Below the pieces are notes generated by a model. It ran no database searches and was not told the DNA's origin. It saw nothing but the letters and a program-made list of their open reading frames with translations. 35,011 nt of DNA from Armatimonadota bacterium (GTDB lineage: Bacteria; Armatimonadota; DTGP01; JAKQQT01): positions 1 through 35,011 of the forward strand of contig JAKQQT010000212.1 of NCBI GenBank assembly GCA_029564025.1, read 5' to 3'. This document shows positions 1 through 9,351 of the stretch, one piece after another (the stretch's first letter is position 1; each line of letters starts with the position of its first letter). The position numbers and the translations under genes are program-made.

Positions 1-1845
1 GTAGCCCTTGTCCTGGATGGCGGCAATCGTCGGCGTGGCGCTGGGAAGGCCCAGCCGGCTCGCGCCGGGCAACGGTTGCGCCCCGCCGGAAGGCTGGGTG
101 CCGTCCGGGAACTGCCACAACGTTTTCAATGTGACGGGGTCGATTTCCGCAACCGCGCCGATGCCCTGGGTGGTCGCGTCCTGCGTCTTGCTTCGCTTGC
201 CGACCACGAACAACCGCCCGGAGTAATACACAGGAGCAGGGATACGGAAAGCGGCATCCTCATTCGGTACGTAACCATTCGCAATGCGGCCTTTCAACCA
301 CTGCGGGTATGCCGCGAAGCCGTCGATATCCACCGATTTGGCGGTCGAGGAAACGTTTGAAGACAACCGCCCGCCGTTCCTCGGAAGCGCCGAGAGCGAG
401 AGGATTCTGGCCTTGTTGCCGCCGTTAACCGTCAGGAACAGGCGCGTTTCTCCGGACACGTCTCCCACCACAACCGACGAGCACGGCCCCGGCAGGTTGT
501 AAACCCACAGCACGTCACTGCTCGGGTGATCCGGGTTCGGCAGTCCGTCGTCGGGATTGCTGTCACCGTCGATGTCGCGGCCCGGGTCCATATCAAACGC
601 GTAGAGTTTGCCGTCGGAACCGGCGACAAACGCGACGCCGTTCCACACCGCCGGTTCGGAAACGAAGTGAACACCCGCGAAACTGAAGCCGCCGGGTTCG
701 TTGACGAAGTTCTCGGGGAATTGCCACTTGCGGCCGAGCGGGGTGTTCATGTCCTGCCGCGTTCCCGAAGCGTGGCGCGGACCGCCGCCCGGTTGCGGGT
801 TCTGGAACTTGTACGCAATCAGGTTCACCAGGAATTTCAATTCCGGCGTCTGCACAAGGCGGGCGTCACTGCCGCTCACGGGGCCCGTGTTGCCGCCCCG
901 GTACATCGCCCCGTCCACTCCCGCGACCGGCCGGAAACCTTCGCTCAGCGCGCGCCCGACGCCCCGCGACGTTATCACGATGCCGCCCTGGCCGTACGGT
1001 GTGACGGCGATGAGCGTGCCGCGTGTGTTCACGGCAACCTGCCTCCAGGACGCGACGAAACTGCCCGGCGAGGGATTGCGCGGGCTTCCGTCGATCGGGA
1101 CGCCTGCGGGAACCTCAAAATAGGTATCCGGCGGCGTGCCGAGCGACCGGATTTCCCGTGCCGAGAGGGTATTCGGCGTGCTCAACAGCGCTTCCAGCGG
1201 ATCGCCTACGCGCGGAGCAGAGCCGCCCACGCGGAATGTCGGCTGTACGAAAAGCTTGCGCCCCAAGTCGTCACCGGGCGTATAGGCACTGCTGTTGGGA
1301 TTGTCGATCCAAAGCAGAACGCCCCCATCCACCGCGCGCCGCAATTTTTCGCGGTCCTCGATGGTCAGAGCGCTTGCGCCGGCACCGTCGTTCAACGGCA
1401 GGGGCATATAAAGTACATCGTAGTTCGCCAACTGGTCGGCGGTGGCTTCCTTGAGAAACACTTCCCAGTACGCGCCCATGTTCTTGTTCAGGCGCGGCGG
1501 ATTGGCGACGTTGAACTGCGTGGCCGTAAGCCCCCAGCGTTTTGCCGACGAACTGTCCATGTACGGCGGCGCGTTCGGATTCACGATTTCCCAGGCGTAC
1601 GGACGGATATCCGGGCGGGCATTCAGGGCGTGAAACACGTAGGAGAACGTGTGGTTCATGTCCAGCGCCTGAGTGGTTACCGGCTGGGCATTGGCCCAGG
1701 CACTGCGATTCGCCAACAGGACGCCACAGCGTATCGTCTCGGTGCGCGTGTTGTATGTGCTTGCCTCGGAGCGGGCCGAAGGGGTCACTGCCTGAATTGC
1801 CAGTGCCGTGACGGCGGCCATCCGAAACCATTTATTTGCTCTCAT
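1..1845 (-). CDS. Secreted beta-propeller protein, PilY1-like position (3' end outside window)
   Basis: The frame is open from ATG at 1845 to the left edge, so 615 residues are visible and the C-terminus is missing. Residues 1-25 form a signal peptide (basic start, then AAVTALAIQAV). Residues about 30-330 resemble a GATase-like/DUF4159-type fold: a YDVLYMPLPLNDG stretch, then LRRAVDGGVLLWIDN, and later a YGQGGIVITSRGV strand. From about residue 400 there are quinoprotein-type propeller blades (GKLYAFD, VLWVYNLPG, YYSGRLFVVGK, IDPVTLKTLWQFPDG). An Asp-rich loop at residues 424-432 interrupts one blade. It follows the PilX-like gene after 83 nt and is probably the last gene of the pilin operon in view. 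The order resembles pilV-pilW-pilX-pilY1, where PilY1 is the propeller tip adhesin, but the N-terminus is not a von Willebrand A domain. A PilY1-like role is inference; a generic PQQ-repeat surface protein is the alternative. Confidence 0.75.
   Translation of the reverse strand, partial: MRANKWFRMAAVTALAIQAVTPSARSEASTYNTRTETIRCGVLLANRSAWANAQPVTTQALDMNHTFSYVFHALNARPDIRPYAWEIVNPNAPPYMDSSSAKRWGLTATQFNVANPPRLNKNMGAYWEVFLKEATADQLANYDVLYMPLPLNDGAGASALTIEDREKLRRAVDGGVLLWIDNPNSSAYTPGDDLGRKLFVQPTFRVGGSAPRVGDPLEALLSTPNTLSAREIRSLGTPPDTYFEVPAGVPIDGSPRNPSPGSFVASWRQVAVNTRGTLIAVTPYGQGGIVITSRGVGRALSEGFRPVAGVDGAMYRGGNTGPVSGSDARLVQTPELKFLVNLIAYKFQNPQPGGGPRHASGTRQDMNTPLGRKWQFPENFVNEPGGFSFAGVHFVSEPAVWNGVAFVAGSDGKLYAFDMDPGRDIDGDSNPDDGLPNPDHPSSDVLWVYNLPGPCSSVVVGDVSGETRLFLTVNGGNKARILSLSALPRNGGRLSSNVSSTAKSVDIDGFAAYPQWLKGRIANGYVPNEDAAFRIPAPVYYSGRLFVVGKRSKTQDATTQGIGAVAEIDPVTLKTLWQFPDGTQPSGGAQPLPGASRLGLPSATPTIAAIQDKGY
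550..576 (-). other. Asp-rich calcium-binding-type loop inside the propeller
   Basis: Residues 424-432 of the propeller protein read DIDGDSNPD, i.e. Asp at 424, 426, 428 and 432 and Asn at 430. This is the DxDxDxNxD pattern of EF-hand-like calcium loops. It lies between the strand GKLYAFD and the strand VLWVYNLPG, where an ordinary PQQ blade has a short turn. PilY1 of Pseudomonas has a comparable DxDxDxxxD loop in its propeller. Thrombospondin type 3 and dockerin-like linkers also use this pattern, so calcium binding is likely but homology is not proven. Confidence 0.55.
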
Positions 1846-1928
1846 TGTTGGCTTCTCTCGCGTGTTCCCGAATCTTTTTGTGGCGGCGAGGAAGGCATTC
1901 CGCCTCCCCGGATCACCGGCGCGGACGC

Positions 1929-4754
1929 TCAGGACGCCTCGCCGAAGAAGATCAGGTCCGGACTGACCGGAAGGGCCGGCATCGGCGGTAACGGACGATT
2001 GTACCTGTCTCGCCGAATCGGCAGGCGCAAGTTGTGGTCGTACGTATACACGAGGCCTTCGCCGCCGTGCGGGCTGTTCGAGCCGTCCGGACGGACCTTC
2101 GGGGTCCATCCCCAATGCTTCGCCCAGGCCGTCTGGTATTCCTTCGACGCCGGCATGTTTTCGGTTACGGCGCCGTTGATTACGACGCGGATGTCCGGCG
2201 GTTCCTGATGGAACGGATACGATGACCTGCCGTTTGCCAGGTCCTGCAGGCGCCATCCGGCCTGCATCGGATTCTGATATCGCAGTGAATTGTTCAGATT
2301 GTCGCCGCGCAGATCCATCTTGTTTCCGTTGGCCCACTCGCCCGGAATCACGAAGAATGAACCTTCCTGGGCGTACAGCACGGCTTCGATGCGCACGTCC
2401 ATCGGCGATACGATGGTCCGGCTGATCCAGATCGGTTGCGCGTAATTCTGCGCGAACTGCGTCCCGGGGCTGGAATTGTCGTACTGGGACGGCCCGAAAA
2501 ACGGGCGATACGTCAGCACAAACCAGTCCGGCGCGGCTGTCCCAAGCGCGGACCACGATGTCTGATATCCGTTGTGCAGGGTCGGCGACAGCGGAATCGC
2601 GTGGTGTTGCCACACGTTTTCAGCCGGTGACAGCGAACTCATTCCCGGCGACACAAGCATCGGGACGGGACTCCCGCCCTGGCGGTAGATACTGCCCCAG
2701 CTGAACAGGTTTCCGCCGCCGTACCACTGCATCGTCACGTCCGCCGCTCCGCCGGGGAAACTCTCGGCGGTCTGCAGGAAGTGCAGGCACTGCCGCGCGC
2801 CGCGGGAATCTTCCGGGTAGCGGGCGGGATCGACCGCGCTGTATCCGGACGTCACATAGGTCTGCCCCGCGCTTCCGAGTTCGGTGAACGGATTGCCGAT
2901 GGCATACGACCAGCCTGCCGCGTCCGGTTGTTTCATAAAGTAGGCCGTGCTGTTGACACACACATAATCCTTCGCCAGGATTGCGATGGAGCCCATCTGC
3001 AGGCCCGAACTGCCGGAACCTCCGACGGCGTCTCCCTTGAGCAGGTTGCCCTCGATATAGGCAGTGCCGTTCGTGATAATTGTCAGATGCGCGCCGACGG
3101 GTTGCCCCGAGGATCCTTGCCAGTCGGCCGGCAACTTGCCCTGGATGCGAACGTTGCCCTCGAAGTACATCACGCCGTTCTGGAACGTCTTGTAGGCGCC
3201 GGTGCGGTCGCGGAACTGGTCGCCGCCGTCGTAGGTTTCGCTGTCCCGTTTCTGGCCGGTGTTATCGTACACGGCGCGAAGCGGATAGCGGTATCTGCGG
3301 CTGAAACCTTCGTCCCGACCATTCTCATCGCGCCACTGCCGGCCATCATGTCGCGTAATGATGATGGTACCCTGGCTCTGCCCGTTGGGAAAAGCCGAGT
3401 TCAGCAACTTGCCGGGCGATGGATCAAGATACACTTCCGCTCCGGGCGGCGTGTACAAATGCTGTCGCCAAGCGCTTTGCGGATCGGCTTCTGAACCGCG
3501 GCCCGTGCCGGTCCGCGCCCATTCGTCCGTCAATTTGCGGAACACCGTGTCGCGCTGAATTTCGTTGCCGTTATCGACATAAATGCCCTGCCCCAGTCCG
3601 TACTGGCCGATATTGTAGTTCTTGCCTTTCGGGATGTAACCCGAATTGCGGGTCAGCAGGCGGTAGCGAAGGATACCGGTAGCCGGGTCAGTCTGGTCGA
3701 CATTGGGGGGTTCCACGCGAGTTACGCCGCGCACGCGGCCCGTGGCGCTTCCGGCCGCGGAACCGTCGCGATAAGTTCCTGTTGCCGTGTCAAAGTTCGG
3801 ATTTTCGTTGCCGTTCGGCAGAATCGACGGCTCGCAATCGACGGTTTTGGTTACGGCATCGGGGCTCGCGTTGATCAGGCGAATTTGGTCGTTCGACGAA
3901 ATCCCGTCCGGCAGGCCGTCGTGGAAAATCCGTCCGGCCACTTCCACGGCGTCATCGCGGACGATTCCGGTCGTCTGGAGCGTCGGGCTGTAGAAATTGC
4001 CGACATCGCCGCCGTAGTTTTCCATCCCGTTCAGGTTGATGGTATTCAGTCCGGACCACATCAGGTCGCCGTTTACGCGAATCGGACCGTTCCAGTACGT
4101 GCGGAACGGTTTGCCGTCTTCCAATGGAAACGGTGTGGCGCCCAGCACGATGGTATTGGACGACCGGTCTTTGTTCGTCACGAAGCGCACGTAATCGGTG
4201 ATGCCGATGGGCTTGTAGGCCACCAGCATGCGTCGCAGGGGGTCCTTGCTTCGCCAGGTGGTCGGATCGTTGGAGTCCACCACGCCCCGGCGCCCGATGG
4301 CCTCGATCTTGATGTAGCGTCCCAGCGCGGGATAGCCCATGCGGGTTACATCGTCGGTCGGATTGCCGTTCACGTCCACCGGTTCGCCGTTGTCGTTCAC
4401 CACCACGGGTTGATAAGAAACGCGCAGAAGGAAACGCCCGTTGCCCTGATTGAAGCGGGTATAGCCGGCCTTCAGAAACGCATAGTCGGGATCCTCAGGA
4501 TTCGGATTCAGGTGGGGTTCCGGTCGCCAGTCCGCACCCTCGGCGCTGTTGGTCAGCAGGGAATCCGCGTAGCGGATACCCGCTTCGGCCAGATACTGCG
4601 CTTGGGTGACATCGGAGCCTCGTCCCGCGCGGTTCAGGTTGCGCGAGATGAGCACCAGAAAGATGCTCGCGATGAACGCGAGCAGGAAGAGAATGGCGAT
4701 AGCCGCAACTATGACCTGGCCCCGCTGGCCGGCTCTGTTTGGGTTCGTGCGCAT
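1929..4754 (-). CDS. Very large PilX-like pilus assembly protein
   Basis: A 941-residue protein if started at ATG 4754; an in-frame ATG at 4793 would add 13 residues. The 4754 start is preferred because GAGGAA lies just upstream and it gives the compact N-terminus MRTNPNRAGQRGQVIVAA. A single hydrophobic helix follows (residues 14-38), then NLNRAG and QYLAEAGIRYADSLL, the pattern of PilX N-terminal domains. As in PilX, the helix lacks the Glu5 and classical cleavage site of other pilins. The remaining 880 residues are an extracellular region with no family I can name, rich in Gly, Asn and Tyr. Known PilX proteins are usually under 250 residues, so this one is several times longer. It begins 54 nt after the PilW-like gene and precedes the propeller gene. 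Its family assignment rests on the N-terminus and gene order. Confidence 0.75.
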   Translation of the reverse strand: MRTNPNRAGQRGQVIVAAIAILFLLAFIASIFLVLISRNLNRAGRGSDVTQAQYLAEAGIRYADSLLTNSAEGADWRPEPHLNPNPEDPDYAFLKAGYTRFNQGNGRFLLRVSYQPVVVNDNGEPVDVNGNPTDDVTRMGYPALGRYIKIEAIGRRGVVDSNDPTTWRSKDPLRRMLVAYKPIGITDYVRFVTNKDRSSNTIVLGATPFPLEDGKPFRTYWNGPIRVNGDLMWSGLNTINLNGMENYGGDVGNFYSPTLQTTGIVRDDAVEVAGRIFHDGLPDGISSNDQIRLINASPDAVTKTVDCEPSILPNGNENPNFDTATGTYRDGSAAGSATGRVRGVTRVEPPNVDQTDPATGILRYRLLTRNSGYIPKGKNYNIGQYGLGQGIYVDNGNEIQRDTVFRKLTDEWARTGTGRGSEADPQSAWRQHLYTPPGAEVYLDPSPGKLLNSAFPNGQSQGTIIITRHDGRQWRDENGRDEGFSRRYRYPLRAVYDNTGQKRDSETYDGGDQFRDRTGAYKTFQNGVMYFEGNVRIQGKLPADWQGSSGQPVGAHLTIITNGTAYIEGNLLKGDAVGGSGSSGLQMGSIAILAKDYVCVNSTAYFMKQPDAAGWSYAIGNPFTELGSAGQTYVTSGYSAVDPARYPEDSRGARQCLHFLQTAESFPGGAADVTMQWYGGGNLFSWGSIYRQGGSPVPMLVSPGMSSLSPAENVWQHHAIPLSPTLHNGYQTSWSALGTAAPDWFVLTYRPFFGPSQYDNSSPGTQFAQNYAQPIWISRTIVSPMDVRIEAVLYAQEGSFFVIPGEWANGNKMDLRGDNLNNSLRYQNPMQAGWRLQDLANGRSSYPFHQEPPDIRVVINGAVTENMPASKEYQTAWAKHWGWTPKVRPDGSNSPHGGEGLVYTYDHNLRLPIRRDRYNRPLPPMPALPVSPDLIFFGEAS

Positions 4755-4808
4755 GATTCCTCGCCGAGGCTTCCGGGATAATGTCTTCGGCATGGGTATG
4801 ACAAATTC

Positions 4809-6530
4809 CTAGCGTTGTATGTTCCGAAGGCGAACGCGGTTGGACACCGTGGCCGTCAGGGCGGACCGGTCATTCGGATCATATTCGCGCGCTGTGATGG
4901 TAACGCTGATCAGCGTGCGGGTCTGGTAATCCACCTTCACCATATCCGTCGGATTGTTGTTCTGATAGAAACTGGAGATGCGAACCTTGTGCCCTTGCGG
5001 TATCGGCGCGGGCTGGACCGGGTTCTGTTCGCTCGGATACGGATAGCCGATGATGATCTCGTTGTATTCCGTCAGAATGTAGGTCCGGGGTGCCGGCAAT
5101 TGCGCGGGCTGACCGTTCTGCCCGGCCAGTTCCACCGGGGTTTCGTACACATCTCTTGTGTCGGACCGGCTGTAGGTCACCCACCGGCGGTTGTTTCCGT
5201 CGTTCTCCTCCACCTGCACCACTTCACTGCCCGGCGAGATATACGCTCCCGGCGGCAGGGCGGCTCCCATCGCTTCCAATGGACGGAACATGGCCGTCAC
5301 CCCGTCGCCGGTTGCCTCGAAGTCCTTCGCGGGCATGGAGAACTCGACCGTGCCCTTCTGCGAGTTCCACGCCAGCACGCGGTTCTTTTTGGCCGGGTCC
5401 GACGCATGTCCGCTTTCCGCGGCCGTGTCGAAAACGGGTGTCAGGCGGATAGCCTCGTCATCGTCTTCCGTGCGTTCATACACCACGATGCGCGGCAACA
5501 TATTCCTTGGCGGCTGAGGTTTGTACCCGTGATATGGAACCGTGCCGTCGTTCTGAAGGCCGGTCCAGTGCCCGTGCTGTGTCTTGAAGGTTTGCGGATA
5601 CTGACCGCCGCCCACGGGATTGGCCGTATCGGAGGCCATCACCAGCGGGGCGAACGACACGAGGCACCGGGCCTGCGTGTAGACCGAGTTCTGATCCTTC
5701 GGATTAGTGCGGACAAAATCCACCAGGTCGGTCGCCGACGACGGCATCACCGCGACGGCTTTTTTTCGCCACCAGTAGGCATAGGAATGGCCGTCCACCT
5801 GGGCCGGATCGTAGAAGAAGTCCGGATTCAGGCGCCAGACCTCGCGTCCGTCCGGCGACGACTCGCCGGGGGCGGGAATGGCCCAGTTCGCAAAATGCGG
5901 GTCGTACGGATTGAACTCCACGCGGTACAGCGTGTAAAGATTCTCCCTGCCGCGCGGCCTGGTGATGATATTGTTCTGCCACGATGGGTAACCGTTCCGG
6001 ATGTCGTCCGGCCGGCTGAGGCCGACAAAGTAGCGGACGATGATCGGGTGCTGGCTTCCGTTTATGGTGACGTGTTCGTACGCGAGCGGTTGCTGGATGC
6101 CGCCGCCCTCCAGGCCGAGGGTGTCGTGCGGCAGTATGATGTCGATCGACGCGCCGGAGACAATCCACGGATCGTGGCCGTTGTCCACGTTGCCCCGGTT
6201 GTCCCACACGCCCAGGTATCCGGAACCGCGCACCGCCACGGTGTCACCCTTGCCGGGTTCTCCGCCCGTGTAGTACAGGAACGGGAAGTAATCGCCCTGG
6301 TTGACAACAACGTGCATCGCATCGCCCAGTTCCCGTGTCACGAGTTCCGAGGCGTAGCGGGCGGCGTCCTGCACTTCCACCGTGCGCCGGGCGCGGGTGG
6401 TGATGTTGAAGGTGCCGATAAGCGGAGTAAAGATGAGCGTCATCAGGATGGCCAGGATGGCGAGCACCACCAGCATCTCGATGAGGCTGAATCCGCGTCC
6501 GGTTCTTTGTTGTTGTCGTGTCAATTGCAT
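4809..6530 (-). CDS. PilW-like minor pilin (prepilin-type N-terminus)
   Basis: A 573-residue protein started at ATG 6530, only 5 nt after the stop of the preceding gene. A longer reading from 6656 would overlap that gene by 120 nt and put a poor 42-residue extension before the leader. The leader MQLTRQQQRTGRG is followed by FSLIEMLVVLAILAI, a classical class III signal with Gly at -1, Phe at +1 and Glu at +5. After the hydrophobic helix comes ARRTVEVQDAARYASELVTREL, as in PilW/PulJ-type minor pilins. The rest is a long extracellular domain without recognised motifs. Minor pilins of this kind are usually 200-350 residues. It should be processed by the PilD encoded in the same operon and built into a pilus or pseudopilus tip. 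Confidence 0.8.
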   Translation of the reverse strand: MQLTRQQQRTGRGFSLIEMLVVLAILAILMTLIFTPLIGTFNITTRARRTVEVQDAARYASELVTRELGDAMHVVVNQGDYFPFLYYTGGEPGKGDTVAVRGSGYLGVWDNRGNVDNGHDPWIVSGASIDIILPHDTLGLEGGGIQQPLAYEHVTINGSQHPIIVRYFVGLSRPDDIRNGYPSWQNNIITRPRGRENLYTLYRVEFNPYDPHFANWAIPAPGESSPDGREVWRLNPDFFYDPAQVDGHSYAYWWRKKAVAVMPSSATDLVDFVRTNPKDQNSVYTQARCLVSFAPLVMASDTANPVGGGQYPQTFKTQHGHWTGLQNDGTVPYHGYKPQPPRNMLPRIVVYERTEDDDEAIRLTPVFDTAAESGHASDPAKKNRVLAWNSQKGTVEFSMPAKDFEATGDGVTAMFRPLEAMGAALPPGAYISPGSEVVQVEENDGNNRRWVTYSRSDTRDVYETPVELAGQNGQPAQLPAPRTYILTEYNEIIIGYPYPSEQNPVQPAPIPQGHKVRISSFYQNNNPTDMVKVDYQTRTLISVTITAREYDPNDRSALTATVSNRVRLRNIQR

Positions 6531-6535
6531 GGCTT

Positions 6536-8446
6536 TTACTGGCGCTTCAGCGTCGTTTCCAGGGTTCGCATTTCCCATCGTTGCGGCTTCTCGCGCCATA
6601 TGGCGCGCACCTTGATGCTTGCGCCCTGTACGAACGTGAAATACGGATTCTTCCATACTTCGTCATCGCCCGGGTAGGTGTACTCGTCCGATCGCGCGAA
6701 TGGCACGTCAATGGACGGATGACCGGCGCCCAACTGGCCGAACTTCGGCAACTGGAACTGCCGGCCGTTGATCGTGTGCGTTGCTCCGTCGTTGTCGGTC
6801 CAGTTCAGGGACACCTCAATCGATTTGCCCGCATCACTGCGCGGGAAAGTCAGGGTCGCCACCCAGTCGCCGCCCTTTTTCTGGATGCGCGCGTCAAACT
6901 GGTTGTACTGAAGATTCTCGAACGAATTTCCCGGCACGTCGCGACGCTGATAATTGGACCAGGCTTTCGATGTCTGCACCGCCCAGTCGTCCACGGCCTG
7001 ATAGAAAATCCTTACGTCGTGGCCGCGCACATCCTGGTTCGTCAATGTGCCGCCGAACGGCGTGTACTTGGTGATGGAACCCGGGAACCGGACGATGCCG
7101 GCGGCGTAGTCAACCTGCAGGCCGCCGGGGCCGTTGTTATCCACCATCAGCGTGTTGTCGGTCAAGTCGAGCGCCACAACGCTGTACCCGTCCATAGCCG
7201 GAGTGATGCCCTTGTACTTCTTTCTAACATTGCGCGTTCCGGGAGGCGCGTTCACCGTCTCGATCCCGTCCACGGTGGTCACCCTCGCTATCTTCACGTT
7301 CGGCAGGGTCAGGCGAACCGAATAGTTAGGCGCAACGTTGGCCGGCGCGGGAATGGTGCGCTCCTCGCGCAGTACGTGCCAGTCCAGCACTTCGTAGTCG
7401 ATGTGAGCCGTCAGCGGGCGCTGGCCCAGGCTGGTTCGGACTACCACATTGCGACCAATCGGATTGAAACCGATGGTCGGCGCGAAGTCGAGTTGCGCGT
7501 AACCGTTCAGCAGGGTGAACTGGTACGGATTGCGGTCATCGAAGTTGCCGGGTTGCACGTACTGGAACTTGCGCGCCAGGCGGTCCGAGTAATCATCGAT
7601 GTTACCGTGCTCCAGTTGCAGTTCCACAATTTCACCGCGGTCGGATTGTCCGGGCACGATAAGAATCTCGGTCGAATTGCCGAGTTTGTTGTTTTCCCAG
7701 TAGGCGTAATCGATCTTGTACCGCCGCGTCCACCATGTGCTGTACAGGTACACCTTGCCCGAATCGTAATCGATGGCGTAATTGTTCCGGTTGACGCTCG
7801 CCAGGGTGTTGTCCCGATCGTCCGAGGACAGGCCGGTCACGTTCACGCGTGTCAGGGGATCCCCGTAAATCAGCACGTGCTGGTCCGGCCACTCGAATCC
7901 CTGCGGAAGATTCTGCCCCTTGTCGCTCTCCGAAAACTGCACCGGCGCGAACTTGAGGTTGTAGATCGAATACGCGTAGTTTTTCTGGTCACCCTCAGCG
8001 TAAGGCAACAGTGTGGGCGCGGGAATCACGGTGGTTTCGCCCTTGACCAGGCGCACTCGGTTCACGTTCGACCAGTACCACGAATCCTGCCCTTCCGGCA
8101 TTTCGGCTGGGTTGGCGCTGTTCGCGGTGCGCATATCGTCCGGATTGAAGTCGGTTCGCACTTTCAGCGCGGTTCCGGGATCCTCGGCGAGGATTCCGTC
8201 CGGCACGTTGGCGGACGCGGCCTTCCAGCGCTCCAATTCGGCCTGGGCCAGCCGCGATGCGGCGGTCATATTGCGGGCATGATTCAGACTCTGAAGACCG
8301 AGCGGAAAGATGCGGACGATACCGAAGATGCCGATGACGAGGATCACCGTCACCACCAGCAATTCGACGAGTGTCAGCGCCCGTGTGGAACGCCTGCTTG
8401 CGGCGGTCGATACGGTTGTTGATTGCCTCTTCACGTTTGGTGTCAT
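6536..8446 (-). CDS. PilV-like minor pilin, very large
   Basis: A 636-residue protein if started at ATG 8446, whose ATGA overlaps the TGA of the preceding gene and suggests translational coupling; an in-frame ATG at 8464 would add six residues. The leader is about 26 residues and ends RRSTRA, followed by LTLVELLVVTVILVIGIFGI. Glu5 is present but the residue before the expected cleavage site is Ala, not Gly. The sequence IGIFGIVRIFPLGLQSLNHARN and AASRLAQAELERW match the PilV/PulI pattern. The remainder is an extracellular region of about 560 residues with no recognised domain, far longer than usual PilV proteins (150-250 residues). It is the third of five consecutive pilin-type genes. Confidence 0.78.
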   Translation of the reverse strand: MTPNVKRQSTTVSTAASRRSTRALTLVELLVVTVILVIGIFGIVRIFPLGLQSLNHARNMTAASRLAQAELERWKAASANVPDGILAEDPGTALKVRTDFNPDDMRTANSANPAEMPEGQDSWYWSNVNRVRLVKGETTVIPAPTLLPYAEGDQKNYAYSIYNLKFAPVQFSESDKGQNLPQGFEWPDQHVLIYGDPLTRVNVTGLSSDDRDNTLASVNRNNYAIDYDSGKVYLYSTWWTRRYKIDYAYWENNKLGNSTEILIVPGQSDRGEIVELQLEHGNIDDYSDRLARKFQYVQPGNFDDRNPYQFTLLNGYAQLDFAPTIGFNPIGRNVVVRTSLGQRPLTAHIDYEVLDWHVLREERTIPAPANVAPNYSVRLTLPNVKIARVTTVDGIETVNAPPGTRNVRKKYKGITPAMDGYSVVALDLTDNTLMVDNNGPGGLQVDYAAGIVRFPGSITKYTPFGGTLTNQDVRGHDVRIFYQAVDDWAVQTSKAWSNYQRRDVPGNSFENLQYNQFDARIQKKGGDWVATLTFPRSDAGKSIEVSLNWTDNDGATHTINGRQFQLPKFGQLGAGHPSIDVPFARSDEYTYPGDDEVWKNPYFTFVQGASIKVRAIWREKPQRWEMRTLETTLKRQ

Positions 8447-9351
8447 TGTGACCACGTCTGCCATCCTGCCCAGCCGGCGGCGTCGTAACGGCCGGTTATG
8501 TTGCTTTCGCGATTCTCCACGTGACCGTCCACAAAAAGTACCGGGTCCCGACTGCTGGACGGATACGGCGTTCCCGGATTCCAGCCGTTGGGATACTTGC
8601 GGTGATAGGTGCAAATCGTTACCACCGTTTCATCGTCCGGTTGACGGAAGATCAACTGGCGCGCATAAACCTCGCGGCGCTGTTTCGGCGTCATACCCGA
8701 AACCCAATGATTCCGGTCCGCCGGATCCTGGTCGGGATTGCTGAGGTCGGACAGCGGAAGCCACTGCCGGGAATAATGCCGTTCCCACATACCGGAACCG
8801 GGGCCGAACGGGCGCGTGGGCAGGAAACTGAGGTCGTATGAGTCGCCCACGGCGTAACGCACGCCGTTCGGGTACTTCAACTTGCCCATTCCGTCGGAAA
8901 GTGTCCACGGAGTCTCGCCGACTTCCGGCACGGGCATTGTATCCCACGTCAGGGCATTCGATGGTTCCCAGTTCGAGCCGTTTTGCTTCAACAGGGTAAT
9001 GGCCGCGCGTTCCGACAGTTTGCTGAGCGCCGGATTGTTGGGGCAAACGAATGCCTCCTGGCGGCGCACCCACAGGGGGTACAGGCCGTATACAGCGGCT
9101 GATCGGTTCGGCAGGTCCGCTTCGTTCACAAAACCATAGAGGACGATTGGGTAACCGCCTTCATCCAGCCGGTACACCTTCAGCGCCGCGCCGATCTCGT
9201 TGAGGTTGGAGATGCAGGCGCCCCTGCGGGCATTCTGCTGGGTAGCCGTGACGACCGGGAAAATCAGGCTCATCAGGACGCTCATGATGGCAATCACCAC
9301 CAGCATCTCGATCAGGCTGAAACCGCCGTTATGTTTGCGTTGGTTATTCAC
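8443..9351 (-). CDS. Prepilin-type pseudopilin with C-terminal DGHV motif
   Basis: A 302-residue protein starting at GTG 9351; the next in-frame Met lies inside the membrane helix, so no shorter start is possible. Leader MNNQRKHNGG, then FSLIEMLVVIAIMSVLMSLIFP with Gly at -1 and Glu5. After the helix, ARRGACISNLNEIGAALKVY is the standard continuation of GspG/DUF1559-type pseudopilins. The C-terminal half has CTYHRKY followed by DPVLFVDGHVENR, the H...DG arrangement of pseudopilins abundant in Planctomycetota and Armatimonadota. Its start overlaps the end of the preceding pseudopilin gene by 8 nt, and its stop overlaps the PilV-like start. It is clearly paralogous to its neighbour. Whether it builds a type IV pilus or a type II secretion pseudopilus is not decided by sequence. 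Confidence 0.85.
   Translation of the reverse strand: MNNQRKHNGGFSLIEMLVVIAIMSVLMSLIFPVVTATQQNARRGACISNLNEIGAALKVYRLDEGGYPIVLYGFVNEADLPNRSAAVYGLYPLWVRRQEAFVCPNNPALSKLSERAAITLLKQNGSNWEPSNALTWDTMPVPEVGETPWTLSDGMGKLKYPNGVRYAVGDSYDLSFLPTRPFGPGSGMWERHYSRQWLPLSDLSNPDQDPADRNHWVSGMTPKQRREVYARQLIFRQPDDETVVTICTYHRKYPNGWNPGTPYPSSSRDPVLFVDGHVENRESNITGRYDAAGWAGWQTWSQ

Noticed and set aside
526-2208. Long plus-strand open frame opposite the propeller and PilX-like genes
   Set aside because: It is Arg/His-rich with no domain, and lies antisense to two genes with clear signal peptides and motifs; high GC makes such shadows common.
4815-8422. Two long plus-strand open frames opposite the PilW- and PilV-like genes
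   Set aside because: The opposite strand has prepilin leaders, Glu5 and coupled starts; the plus-strand products have no recognisable features.
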